From NCBI RefSeq assembly GCF_003025555.1, contig NZ_PYMH01000015.1:1-64000 (forward strand): a stretch of DNA of 64,000 nucleotides, given 5' to 3'. Made by a program: the position numbers and the translations under genes. The notes beneath the pieces are model-generated. The model worked only from the letters and a program-made list of their open reading frames with translations. It ran no database searches and had not been told where the DNA came from. The DNA comes from Photobacterium lutimaris (GTDB lineage Bacteria > Pseudomonadota > Gammaproteobacteria > Enterobacterales > Vibrionaceae). Within the stretch, counting starts at the first letter, position 1, and each line of letters opens with the position of its first letter. This document shows, one piece after another, positions 24,951 to 32,977 of the stretch.

Positions 24951-24994
24951 CGCATACCCATTGCCCAAGTTATACGTGGCAAATGGCCTATGCG
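24951..24994 (+). ncRNA. Hairpin leader upstream of rplU
   Basis: CGCATA pairs with TATGCG, and inside it CCATT-GCC pairs with GGC-AAATGG, closing a twelve-base loop. The hairpin ends 17 bases before the rplU start, just before the ribosome site. It may be the target for feedback by a ribosomal protein made from the operon; this is inference from structure and position. Confidence 0.5.
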
Positions 24995-25011
24995 GACAAG
25001 CGGAGTAAGAC

Positions 25012-25323
25012 ATGTACGCTGTTTTCCAAAGTGGTGGTAAACAACACCGTGTAAGCGAAGGCCAGACCCTACGCTTAGAAAAACTAGACGCTGAAACTGG
25101 CGCTAGCATTGAATTCGACTCAGTACTTCTAGTCGCTAACGGCGAAGAAGTAACTGTAGGCGCACCTTTCGTAGCTGGCGGTAAAGTAACTGCTGAAGTA
25201 GTTACGCACGGTCGTGGCGATAAAGTAAAAATCGTTAAGTTCCGTCGTCGTAAGCACTCTCGTAAGCAAGCGGGCCACCGTCAGTGGTTCACTGAAGTCA
25301 AAATTACTGGCATCAGCGCTTAA
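25012..25323 (+). CDS. rplU: 50S ribosomal protein L21
   Basis: A 103-residue protein of the large ribosomal subunit that binds 23S rRNA near L20. It begins MYAVFQSGGKQHRV and ends with the basic RRRKHSRKQAGHRQWFT segment, both diagnostic. The ribosome site is GGAG seven bases before ATG. Followed by rpmA after 18 bases. Confidence 0.99.
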   Translation: MYAVFQSGGKQHRVSEGQTLRLEKLDAETGASIEFDSVLLVANGEEVTVGAPFVAGGKVTAEVVTHGRGDKVKIVKFRRRKHSRKQAGHRQWFTEVKITGISA

Positions 25324-25341
25324 TAACAGGAGAATTTAAAG

Positions 25342-25599
25342 ATGGCACACAAAAAAGCTGGCGGTTCTACTCGTAACGGCCGTGATTCAGAAAGTAAACG
25401 TCTTGGTGTTAAGCGTTTCGGTGGCGAATCTGTACTAGCAGGTAACATCATCGTACGTCAGCGTGGTACTAAGTTCCACGCAGGTAACAACGTAGGCCTA
25501 GGTAAAGACCACACTCTATTCGCTCTATCTGACGGTAAAGTGAAGTTCGAAGTTAAAGGTCCTAAGAACCGTAAATTCGTATCTATCGAAGCTGAATAA
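25342..25599 (+). CDS. rpmA: 50S ribosomal protein L27
   Basis: An 85-residue large-subunit protein whose N-terminal tail (AHKKAGGSTRNGRDS) reaches the peptidyl-transferase centre. The signature GGxxVxAGxIIVRQRGTKFHxG is present. There is no N-terminal cleavable extension, as expected outside Firmicutes. It follows rplU closely and is followed by a terminator, through which some transcription to yhbE and obgE may continue. Confidence 0.99.
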   Translation: MAHKKAGGSTRNGRDSESKRLGVKRFGGESVLAGNIIVRQRGTKFHAGNNVGLGKDHTLFALSDGKVKFEVKGPKNRKFVSIEAE

Positions 25600-25620
25600 T
25601 TCAGTCTCGAAACGAATGAT

Positions 25621-25648
25621 AAAGCCCTGCCTACTGGCGGGGCTTTTT
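25621..25648 (+). terminator. Terminator after rpmA
   Basis: The stem GCCCTGCC / GGCGGGGC with a TACT loop is followed by five Ts. It lies 17 bases before the next gene, so read-through probably supplies yhbE and obgE. Confidence 0.85.
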
Positions 25649-25664
25649 GTTTATGGGGGGCTTT

Positions 25665-26588
25665 ATGCCACAGCAAAATCCCGTTGTCGGGATGTCCCTG
25701 GCGTTGCTGACCGCCGTATTTTGGGGAGCGCTGCCCATTGCAATGAAGCAAGCTGTCGAGGTGATGGATCCCTTTACCATCGTCTGGTATCGATTTATGA
25801 CAGCGGCCACTGGATTAGGCCTGTGGTTAGCCTACCGACGTAACTTGCCAAGCCTCAGCAGGTTAGGGCGTCAGGGAGCCATCCTTATGTTGTTGGCAAG
25901 CTTAGGGCTTGCAGGTAACTTTGTGCTGTTCAACAGTTCGCTGTCGTACCTTAATCCGGCTGTCGTTCAGGTGATTATGCAGCTGGCACCAATGATGCTG
26001 TTACTGTCCAGCGTTTGGTTGTTCAAAGAGACGCTAGGCAAGCATCAGGTTGTGGGCGTTATCGCTTTATTGACCGGTTTGCTGCTGTTTTTCAACGAGC
26101 GCCTGGCTGAGCTGTTTACCAGCATGAGTGCGTATACCACCGGGGTGTTATTGGCGATAGCTGCAGCCGTGGTGTGGGTCGTTTATGCCTTGGCCCAAAA
26201 GCGCATGCTACGCCAGTTTTCGTCACCGCAGATCTTGTTGATGATCTACGTGATCTGTGCATTGATCCTGATGCCGGTCGCCACACCAAGCCAGATCCAG
26301 CTCATGGATTCCCGCCAGTTGGGCATGCTGATTTTTTGCTGCCTCAACACGCTAGTGGGGTACGGGGCATTCGCCGAAGCGATGGCGCGCTGGCAGGCAT
26401 CGCAGGTCAGTGCGGTGATCACTTTGGCGCCCCTGTTCACGATCCTGTTTGTGGATCTGGCCAGTTTAGTCTGGCCTGACTATGTCGCGCCTGCTGCCCT
26501 GAACCAATGGGGCTACGCCGGGGCAATGGTTGTCGTCGGTGGTGCGATGTTCAGTGCTATCGGCCATCGCTTGCTGAAGCGAAAGTAA
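25665..26588 (+). CDS. yhbE: EamA/DMT-family inner-membrane transporter (YhbE-like)
   Basis: A 307-residue protein with ten predicted membrane segments in two EamA halves (about residues 1-145 and 150-305), the drug/metabolite transporter fold. The substrate is unknown. Start choice: the ATG at 25665 has GGGGGG five bases upstream, whereas earlier in-frame ATGs overlap the rpmA terminator. The position between rpmA and obgE matches yhbE of E. coli, so the symbol is given on synteny. Confidence 0.85.
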   Translation: MPQQNPVVGMSLALLTAVFWGALPIAMKQAVEVMDPFTIVWYRFMTAATGLGLWLAYRRNLPSLSRLGRQGAILMLLASLGLAGNFVLFNSSLSYLNPAVVQVIMQLAPMMLLLSSVWLFKETLGKHQVVGVIALLTGLLLFFNERLAELFTSMSAYTTGVLLAIAAAVVWVVYALAQKRMLRQFSSPQILLMIYVICALILMPVATPSQIQLMDSRQLGMLIFCCLNTLVGYGAFAEAMARWQASQVSAVITLAPLFTILFVDLASLVWPDYVAPAALNQWGYAGAMVVVGGAMFSAIGHRLLKRK

Positions 26589-26718
26589 TATTGGGTACCA
26601 GCGTTGCCCGCAACAAAAGGTCGGATAAGCATGACGTTTGGTTGTACAATAGGTTAATAGCTACTTGGACAGAGCGATCCGGGTTGAAGAGTTTTAACGC
26701 CACAGTGCGGAGAAAGAG

Positions 26719-27903
26719 ATGAAGTTTGTAGATGAAGCGGTGATTCGAGCCGATGCTGGTGACGGTGGTAATGGTACCGTTAGTTTCCGTACTGAAAAGT
26801 ATGTACCGAAAGGCGGACCTGACGGTGGTGATGGTGGTGACGGTGGTGATGTTTACCTACTGGCCGATGAAAACCTCAATACACTGATCGACTATCGCTT
26901 TGTAAAATTTTATGCCGCTGAACGTGGCGAAAATGGCCGTGGTGGTAACTGTACCGGTAAACGTGGTGCCGATAAGGTCTTAAGCGTTCCTGTCGGTACC
27001 CGTGCTGTTGATGAAGAGACCGGTGAGGTGATTGCCGACTTGACGCAGCATGGTATGAAGATCATGGTATCGAAAGGCGGCTTCCATGGCTTGGGGAACA
27101 CCCGTTTTAAGTCTTCTGTAAACCGTGCTCCGCGTAAGAAAACAATGGGTACCAAGGGCGAGGTTCGCCACCTTCGACTAGAGCTTTTGCTACTGGCTGA
27201 CGTCGGTATGCTCGGACTGCCAAATGCGGGTAAATCGACATTCATTCGTTCTGTATCGGCAGCAAAACCAAAAGTGGCTGATTATCCGTTTACCACACTG
27301 GTGCCAAGCCTAGGTGTGGTTCGCGTTGATAGCGATCGTAGCTTTGTGGTTGCCGATATTCCGGGTTTGATTGAGGGTGCTGCAGACGGTGCCGGCTTGG
27401 GTATTCGTTTCTTGAAGCACCTTGAGCGCTGTCGTGTACTATTGCACATGATCGACCTGCTACCAGCTGATGGCTCAGACCCGATCGAAAATGCATTTAC
27501 CATCATCAATGAGCTTAACCAGTACAGTGAAAAGCTAACGAATAAACCGCGCTGGTTGGTATTTAACAAAGCTGACCTGATGCCAGAAGAAGAAGCGCAA
27601 GAGAAGATCGAAGAGATCTTAGACGCTCTGGCATGGGACGATAATTACTATTGTATCTCGGCACTAAATCGTACGGGAACCAAAGAGCTTACCTACGATC
27701 TTATGCGTCAGATCGAATCAATGCCTGCTGTTGACTTTGAAGATGATGAAGAAGAATCTGAAGAGAAGAAAGTTGAATTCAAGTGGGATGATTATCACGA
27801 ACAGCAAATTAAAAACGCTGAGAAGAGTGATGACGACGATGATGACGACTGGGATGATTGGAACGAAGACGACTACGACGTAGAGATTATCTACAAGCCG
27901 TAA
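26719..27903 (+). CDS. obgE: GTPase Obg/CgtA
   Basis: A 394-residue essential GTPase that binds the 50S subunit and links ribosome assembly to growth state. The Gly-rich Obg fold covers residues 1-158 (GGDGGDGGDVYL, GGNCTGKRGAD). The G domain follows with G1 GLPNAGKST, G3 DIPGLIEGA, G4 NKAD and G5 SALN. The C-terminal 50 residues are very acidic, with a run of Asp and Trp. It ends the rplU-rpmA-yhbE-obgE group and is followed by a terminator. Confidence 0.97.
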   Translation: MKFVDEAVIRADAGDGGNGTVSFRTEKYVPKGGPDGGDGGDGGDVYLLADENLNTLIDYRFVKFYAAERGENGRGGNCTGKRGADKVLSVPVGTRAVDEETGEVIADLTQHGMKIMVSKGGFHGLGNTRFKSSVNRAPRKKTMGTKGEVRHLRLELLLLADVGMLGLPNAGKSTFIRSVSAAKPKVADYPFTTLVPSLGVVRVDSDRSFVVADIPGLIEGAADGAGLGIRFLKHLERCRVLLHMIDLLPADGSDPIENAFTIINELNQYSEKLTNKPRWLVFNKADLMPEEEAQEKIEEILDALAWDDNYYCISALNRTGTKELTYDLMRQIESMPAVDFEDDEEESEEKKVEFKWDDYHEQQIKNAEKSDDDDDDDWDDWNEDDYDVEIIYKP

Positions 27904-27930
27904 CGTAACCAGTCAGTACTCAGTATGATG

Positions 27931-27958
27931 AAAAACCGCCTGCAAGGGCGGTTTTTTT
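27931..27958 (+). terminator. Terminator of obgE
   Basis: ACCGCC / GGCGGT with a six-base loop followed by seven Ts, preceded by As. Confidence 0.93.
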
Positions 27959-28036
27959 GTGCCTAATCAAGCTGACATTTGTTAATTTGTATGATAATTC
28001 GTCACTCGGTTCACAAATTTAAGGCAAGGGAAAGGT

Positions 28037-28825
28037 ATGGAGGAGACAAGCGTTGCATTGGCAGAGCCAGTACAGCGGGAGATTTCTCGTCTTGCGGTAC
28101 TGGCAGGACAGAGGTTGTTGCAGCATGGGGCGGAAAGTACCTTGGTGATGGATGTTGCCAGGCGGTTGGGATTGGCCTTGGGGGTCGACAGTGTTGAGGT
28201 TTCCCTGTCTGCCAGTTCAATGGTGTTGACGACTCTCAGCCACGGGCGTTGTATTACCACCACCCGTCGGTGCCAAGATCGCGGGATCAACATGCAGGTG
28301 GTGACCGAAATTCAGCGGGTATGTATCATGGCCGAACGAGGGATGCTGGATGTCGACGGGGTACACCAACGGCTCGAGCAGATCCAGCCAATGCGTTATA
28401 ACCGGTATCTGGTGATCGTAATGATCGGTCTGTCGTGTGCTTCCTTCAGCCGCCTGGCGGGGGGGGATTGGCCGGTGTTTGCCTTGACCTTCGTGGCGTC
28501 GGCGGTGGGCATGTTTGTCCGTCAGGAGATCGCGCATTGCCATTTCAACCCGCTGCTCAATTTCGGTGTTACCGCCTTTGTGACCACCCTGATTTCCGGG
28601 GTTGGGCAAGTGTATCAAATCGGCGAAGCCCCGTTTTTAGCTATGGCCTCATCAGTATTGATGCTGGTGCCGGGGTTCCCGCTGATTAATGCGATTTCAG
28701 ATATGGTCAAGGGATATGCCAATATGGGGATCGCCCGCTGGACCATGGCCAGTTTACTGACCTTGTCGACCAGTATGGGGATAGTCGCTGCAATGAATGT
28801 ACTGGGTGTATGGGGGTGGCTGTGA
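28037..28825 (+). CDS. yjjP: YjjP (ThrE N-terminal domain, DUF1212), exporter half
   Basis: A 262-residue protein with a soluble N-terminal part (about residues 1-125, LAVLAGQRLLQHGAESTLV) and about five membrane segments. It matches the DUF1212 half of split ThrE-type exporters. In E. coli the YjjP-YjjB pair has been linked to succinate export; ThrE of Corynebacterium exports threonine and serine. The substrate here is open. The start follows AAGGGAAAGG; the stop overlaps the yjjB start (TGATG). Confidence 0.9.
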   Translation: MEETSVALAEPVQREISRLAVLAGQRLLQHGAESTLVMDVARRLGLALGVDSVEVSLSASSMVLTTLSHGRCITTTRRCQDRGINMQVVTEIQRVCIMAERGMLDVDGVHQRLEQIQPMRYNRYLVIVMIGLSCASFSRLAGGDWPVFALTFVASAVGMFVRQEIAHCHFNPLLNFGVTAFVTTLISGVGQVYQIGEAPFLAMASSVLMLVPGFPLINAISDMVKGYANMGIARWTMASLLTLSTSMGIVAAMNVLGVWGWL

Positions 28826-29298
28826 TGATTTCTACCGCATTTTTCCTCGCCCTGCTCAATGACATGTTCTTTGCCATGATCCCGGCGATTGGTTTTGCGC
28901 TGGTGTTCAATGTGCCGCCGAAGGCACTGAAGTATTGTGCCATTGGTGGCGCACTGGGTCATGGCTGCCGTTTTGCTTTAATGCACTGGGGGCTATCGAT
29001 TGAGTGGGCGACCTTGTGTGCAGCGACGTTGGTCGGGATGATCGGGGTCCATTGGTCACACCGTTTTCTGGCCCATCCTAAGGTGTTTACCGTCGCCGCG
29101 ATGATCCCCATGGTACCGGGTGTGTTTGCCTTCAAGGCGATGATTGCTCTGGTTGAAATCAACCACCGGGGATTCACCCCTGAGCTGTGGGGGTTGCTGG
29201 TTGAAAACATGCTCAAAGCGGTATTTATCGTGGCGTCCCTCGCAATCGGCCTTGCGATGCCTGGCTTGCTATTTTATCGCCGCCGTCCTGTGGTATAA
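28825..29298 (+). CDS. yjjB: YjjB (DUF3815), exporter half
   Basis: A 157-residue protein with five predicted membrane segments, the DUF3815 half of the ThrE-type exporter; residues about 85-105 (MIPMVPGVFAFKAM) carry the family motif. The start is placed at the ATG at 28825, overlapping the yjjP stop by one base, after a GGGGGTGG ribosome site. An ATG fifteen bases earlier is possible. The two proteins are expected to work as one exporter. Confidence 0.9.
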   Translation: MISTAFFLALLNDMFFAMIPAIGFALVFNVPPKALKYCAIGGALGHGCRFALMHWGLSIEWATLCAATLVGMIGVHWSHRFLAHPKVFTVAAMIPMVPGVFAFKAMIALVEINHRGFTPELWGLLVENMLKAVFIVASLAIGLAMPGLLFYRRRPVV

Positions 29299-29327
29299 CT
29301 CTTGCCAACAGGAATAGAGGAGAGAAT

Positions 29328-29807
29328 ATGAAGATCAGTATGGTTGCCGCGATGGCCAAGGCGCGGATCATCGGTAAAGACAACGCCATGCCATGGCATT
29401 TGCCTGCCGATTTTGCCTGGTTTAAGAAAGTGACAATGGGTAAACCGGTTGTCATGGGGCGGAAAACCTTTGAGTCCATTGGCCGTCCCTTGCCGGGCCG
29501 GCGCAATATCGTGATCAGCCGCAATGCTGATTACCAAGCCGAGGGGATCACTGTGGTGGCTGATATCGATGCGGCCAAACGAGCTGCCGGTGATGTCGAG
29601 GAACTGATGGTGATCGGTGGCGGGAGTATTTATGCCGCGTGCTTGGATGATGCCGACCGTCTGTACCTGACCTTCATTGACTTGGATGTTGAGGGCGATA
29701 CCCAGTTCCCTGACTGGGGAGAAAACTGGCAGGAAGTGCATAGCGAACGCTATGCCGCAGACGAAAAAAATGCCCATGATATGCGGTTTGTGATTTTGGA
29801 GCGCTAA
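29328..29807 (+). CDS. folA: Dihydrofolate reductase
   Basis: A 159-residue NADPH enzyme that makes tetrahydrofolate and is the target of trimethoprim. It shows MVAAMAKARIIGKDNAMPWHLPADFAWFK at the N-terminus (the catalytic acidic residue is the Asp in LPADF), GRKTFESIGRPLPGR and VIGGGSIY. Chromosomal type, close in length to E. coli FolA. The ribosome site is GGAGAG five bases upstream. Confidence 0.97.
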   Translation: MKISMVAAMAKARIIGKDNAMPWHLPADFAWFKKVTMGKPVVMGRKTFESIGRPLPGRRNIVISRNADYQAEGITVVADIDAAKRAAGDVEELMVIGGGSIYAACLDDADRLYLTFIDLDVEGDTQFPDWGENWQEVHSERYAADEKNAHDMRFVILER

Positions 29808-29828
29808 CCAACCCGGTAGCCATCAGAT

Positions 29829-29858
29829 AAAAAGGCTTGCCAGTTGGCAAGCCTTTTT
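29829..29858. terminator. Shared terminator of folA and apaH
   Basis: The nine-pair stem GGCTTGCCA / TGGCAAGCC has five As before and five Ts after it, and lies between the convergent stops of folA and apaH, so it serves both strands. Confidence 0.95.
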
Positions 29859-29884
29859 ATTATTGACGTTAGGGGAAGATCTTA

Positions 29885-30700
29885 TCATGCATGTATCGGG
29901 CAGGGTTGCTCAAAGCGTGTGCTATCTTCCCAGCGCAGCAGAGTCATGCTATTGCCCCATACGCAGCCTGTATCGAGTCCTATCACCTGTTCGTCTTCAT
30001 AGCCCATCAATGCCGCCCAGTGGCCGAAGATCATCTTCTTGCCCATCTCTGGGCGCGGTAGGGCGAACCATGGCACTAACTGGTCGCTAGCTGCTTCTTT
30101 GGGGGAGATTTTACACGCCATATCGAGCCGGCCATCTGGGTAGCAGAAACGCATACGGGTAAATGCATTGATGATATAGCGGTAGCGGTCGATGCCTTGC
30201 AGGTCAGTAGACCAGCTATCTGGGCCATTACCGTACATGTTCTTCAACAACCAAAGGTGGTTATCCCCTTGCAGTACTTGCTCGACTTCTCTGGCTTGTT
30301 CCCGGGCTTGCTGGAGACTCCACTGGGCTGGAATACCGGCATGGGTCATGACAAACGGAAGTTTCGGGTGTTCGGCCAATAACGGTTGCTGACGTAGCCA
30401 GTGCAGTAATTCATCACGGTCCGGTGCCTCTAAAATAGGCTGAAGTTTGTCTTTGGCTTTGCTTTTGGCAATTCCTTCGGCGACAGCCAGCAGATGAAGG
30501 TCGTGGTTACCCAGTACCGTTGTTGCTTGCTTACCGAGGCTTTTGACAAAGCGGAGTGTCTCGAGTGAAAGGGGGCCGCGGGCGACAAGGTCGCCAGTTA
30601 GCCACAGCTGATCGTGCTGCGGATCGAAATCGGCAGTATCGAGTAGTTGGCGCAAATCATCAAGGCAGCCCTGGATATCGCCAACAAGATAGGTCGACAT
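29885..30700 (-). CDS. apaH: Bis(5'-nucleosyl)-tetraphosphatase (symmetrical) ApaH
   Basis: A 271-residue metallophosphatase that splits Ap4A into two ADP and can also remove Np4 caps from RNA. The PPP-type metal motifs are in order: GDIQGC (residues 7-12), GDLVARG (about 36-42) and GNHD (about 65-68), with a late GHWAALMG. It ends the lptD-surA-pdxA-rsmA-apaG-apaH string, nine bases after apaG. Confidence 0.97.
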   Translation of the reverse strand: MSTYLVGDIQGCLDDLRQLLDTADFDPQHDQLWLTGDLVARGPLSLETLRFVKSLGKQATTVLGNHDLHLLAVAEGIAKSKAKDKLQPILEAPDRDELLHWLRQQPLLAEHPKLPFVMTHAGIPAQWSLQQAREQAREVEQVLQGDNHLWLLKNMYGNGPDSWSTDLQGIDRYRYIINAFTRMRFCYPDGRLDMACKISPKEAASDQLVPWFALPRPEMGKKMIFGHWAALMGYEDEQVIGLDTGCVWGNSMTLLRWEDSTRFEQPCPIHA

Positions 30701-30709
30701 AGTGATCCT

Positions 30710-31093
30710 TTAGTGGAGAATATTGGGCACTGACAGGCGGAACGGTGAAACTTCTGCGACAAACTCGTCACCGTTTTCATTGACCATGACGTAATGCCCT
30801 TCCATCACCCCGAGGGGGGTCTCAATAATCGTGCCGCTGGTGTAGGTGTATTCTTCATGGGCCGCAATGGTCGGCTGCTCACCGACCACACCTTCACCTT
30901 CAATCACCAGCTTTTTGCCATTGGCATCGGTGATCAGCCATCGCCTGCTCAGCAGCTGGGCTTCGCCGGCACCTAAATTGGCAATAGTGATGGTATAGGA
31001 AAAGACATAGCGCTGGTTGTCCGGCTCGGATTGCTCTTCGATGAAGTGCGTCACGACCCGGCATCTGATGGTTGGCGTCACATTAGTCGTCAT
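30710..31093 (-). CDS. apaG: ApaG (CorD) domain protein
   Basis: A 127-residue beta-sandwich protein of the ApaG/DUF525 family. The signature YTITIANLGAGEAQLLSRRWLI and GEQPTIAAHEEYTYTSG is clear. Its cellular job is not settled, with effects on Co/Mg resistance reported in enterics. It lies between rsmA and apaH as in E. coli. Confidence 0.95.
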   Translation of the reverse strand: MTTNVTPTIRCRVVTHFIEEQSEPDNQRYVFSYTITIANLGAGEAQLLSRRWLITDANGKKLVIEGEGVVGEQPTIAAHEEYTYTSGTIIETPLGVMEGHYVMVNENGDEFVAEVSPFRLSVPNILH

Positions 31094-31116
31094 TGTTATG
31101 CATCCTTTCTTGGCAA

Positions 31117-31147
31117 GCTACCGAGCCTAGGTGAATAGCCCGGTAGC
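31117..31147 (-). other. Hairpin between rsmA and apaG
   Basis: GCTACCG and CGGTAGC pair across a 17-base loop in the 82-base gap. No T-run follows; it could be a processing or attenuation site in the long operon. Confidence 0.4.
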
Positions 31148-31175
31148 AAGTTCAATGTCACTGGCGCCTACACAT

Positions 31176-31988
31176 TTATTTGTTGTGGTTTGCATCCAGC
31201 CAGTTTGCCATATCGACAAACTGTTCAAGCGTCAGGTTTTCTGGGCGCAGGCTAGGATTGACCCCTAGTGCTTCTAGCTGTTCGCCAGTCAGCAGTGCCT
31301 TGAAACAATTGCGGACAGTCTTGCGGCGCTGGTTGAAACCTTCGCGGCAAACACGATCCAACCATTTAAGGTTAGTACATGGATATGGCAGAGTTTCATA
31401 GGGTGTAATTCGCACAACGGCAGAATCAACCTTTGGCGCTGGAACAAACGACTCTGGCGGCACTTCCAGTACTGGCATGACGCGAGAGTAGTACTGAGCC
31501 ATAACCGTTAAGCGACCATACGCTTTGCTGCCAGGACCTGCTGCCAAACGGTTAACCACTTCTTTCTGTAGCATGAAATGCATATCTTCAATATGTTCAT
31601 GGAACGAGAATAGGTGGAACATCAATGGCGTTGAAATGTTGTATGGCAAGTTACCGAAAATTCGTAGCTTGTTGTTTTCTTTGATCAGCTGCGTGAAGTC
31701 GAAGCGCATCGCATCACCTTCATGGATCGTCAGCTTGTCAGCTAAATCTGGGTGGTTACGCAGGCGCTCTGCCAAGTCACGGTCAAGCTCGATAACCGTG
31801 AATTTATCGACCATCTTGCCGACTGGCTCGGTGATCGCACCCAGGCCCGGGCCGATTTCTACCAGGTTCTGACCTGGACGCGGGTTAATTGACGACACAA
31901 TACCGTCAATGATGTATGGGTCATTCAAGAAGTTCTGACCAAAGCGCTTACGTGCGCGGTGGCCTAGGTGGACCTGATCGCTGCTCAT
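31176..31988 (-). CDS. rsmA: 16S rRNA (adenine-N6,N6) dimethyltransferase RsmA/KsgA
   Basis: A 270-residue SAM-dependent enzyme that dimethylates the two adjacent adenines in helix 45 of 16S rRNA late in 30S assembly; its loss gives kasugamycin resistance. RKRFGQNFL opens the fold, the SAM motif VEIGPGLGAIT is at about residues 43-53, and the catalytic NLPYNIS follows at about 114-120. The start overlaps the pdxA stop by four bases. Confidence 0.97.
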   Translation of the reverse strand: MSSDQVHLGHRARKRFGQNFLNDPYIIDGIVSSINPRPGQNLVEIGPGLGAITEPVGKMVDKFTVIELDRDLAERLRNHPDLADKLTIHEGDAMRFDFTQLIKENNKLRIFGNLPYNISTPLMFHLFSFHEHIEDMHFMLQKEVVNRLAAGPGSKAYGRLTVMAQYYSRVMPVLEVPPESFVPAPKVDSAVVRITPYETLPYPCTNLKWLDRVCREGFNQRRKTVRNCFKALLTGEQLEALGVNPSLRPENLTLEQFVDMANWLDANHNK

Positions 31989-32977
31989 GTTTGTTTTTCT
32001 ACCAATTCAAGGGCGTGCGATAGCGCTGTCCAAAGGCTACCGGTGTCCGCCTGTCCGGTACCGGCAAGTTCCAGTGCGGTACCATGATCTACTGAGGTTC
32101 TGATGAAGGGCAGGCCTAACGTAATGTTGACAGATTTACCAAAGCCTTTGAATTTCAGCACTGGTAGCCCTTGATCGTGATACATGGCCAGTACCGTGTC
32201 GGCATCGGCCAGATATTTTTCCTGGAAGATGGTATCAGCTGGCAGTGGGCCAATCAGATCCATTCCTTCCTGTTGGCGGAGTTGCTCCAGCGCCGGGCTG
32301 ATCACATCGATCTCCTCGGAGCCCAGGCAGCCATCTTCGCCGGCATGTGGGTTTAAGCCACAGACATAAATTTTTGGCTCGGCAATGCCGAACTTGCTGA
32401 CAAGATCAGCATGCAGGATACGGATAACCTGCTGTAACCGTTCTTCGGTGACGGCTTTGGAGACATCGGCCAACGGTATATGGGTCGTGACCAGTGCCAC
32501 GCGCAACCCTTCTGTTGCCAGCATCATCACAACCTGAGCGGTATGGGACTGCTGGGCAAAGAACTCGGTATGACCGCTGAATGACACTCCTGCCCGGTTG
32601 ATCACTCCTTTGTGCACAGGACCGGTGACCACAGCGGCAAATTCGCCAGCCATACAGCCCTGAGCCGCACGCTCCAGCGTGCTAAGTACATAGTGCCCAT
32701 TCCGCTCGTTTAGCGTGCCAGCCTCGACGGCCTCGGCCAAAGGATGATCGGCAACCACCAAGGTGCCAGCCTGGTGAGGCTTGGCTGCTTGGCTAGGGTC
32801 ATAGGCACTAACCGCCAATGGCAAACCGAGCTGGGCTGCACGTTCTACCATAAGCTGGGCGTTAGCACAAATGACAAGTTGGTGCGGCCAGTCTTGCTGA
32901 GCAAGGGCCAGGATCAAATCCGGGCCGATCCCTGCCGGCTCGCCCGGGGTGATAGCAATACGTTTAACCTTGGTCAT
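31985..32977 (-). CDS. pdxA: 4-hydroxythreonine-4-phosphate dehydrogenase PdxA
   Basis: A 330-residue NAD-dependent metalloenzyme of pyridoxal phosphate synthesis. It begins MTKVKRIAITPGEPAGIGPD, as expected of the family; the metal-binding His residues are in SGHTEFFA and MYHDQGLPV, with GLNPHAGEDG between. The start is the ATG at 32977, inside the end of surA (14-base overlap). A longer reading adds twelve residues of surA sequence in another frame. Coupled to surA and rsmA. Confidence 0.95.
   Translation of the reverse strand: MTKVKRIAITPGEPAGIGPDLILALAQQDWPHQLVICANAQLMVERAAQLGLPLAVSAYDPSQAAKPHQAGTLVVADHPLAEAVEAGTLNERNGHYVLSTLERAAQGCMAGEFAAVVTGPVHKGVINRAGVSFSGHTEFFAQQSHTAQVVMMLATEGLRVALVTTHIPLADVSKAVTEERLQQVIRILHADLVSKFGIAEPKIYVCGLNPHAGEDGCLGSEEIDVISPALEQLRQQEGMDLIGPLPADTIFQEKYLADADTVLAMYHDQGLPVLKFKGFGKSVNITLGLPFIRTSVDHGTALELAGTGQADTGSLWTALSHALELVEKQT

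Larger units (their letters stand above)
24610..25011. other. ispB-rplU divergent promoter region
   Basis: This 402-base stretch holds the two promoters and the rplU leader described separately. An AT-rich stretch (24760-24800) separates the two promoter zones. No credible coding sequence is seen. Confidence 0.6.
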
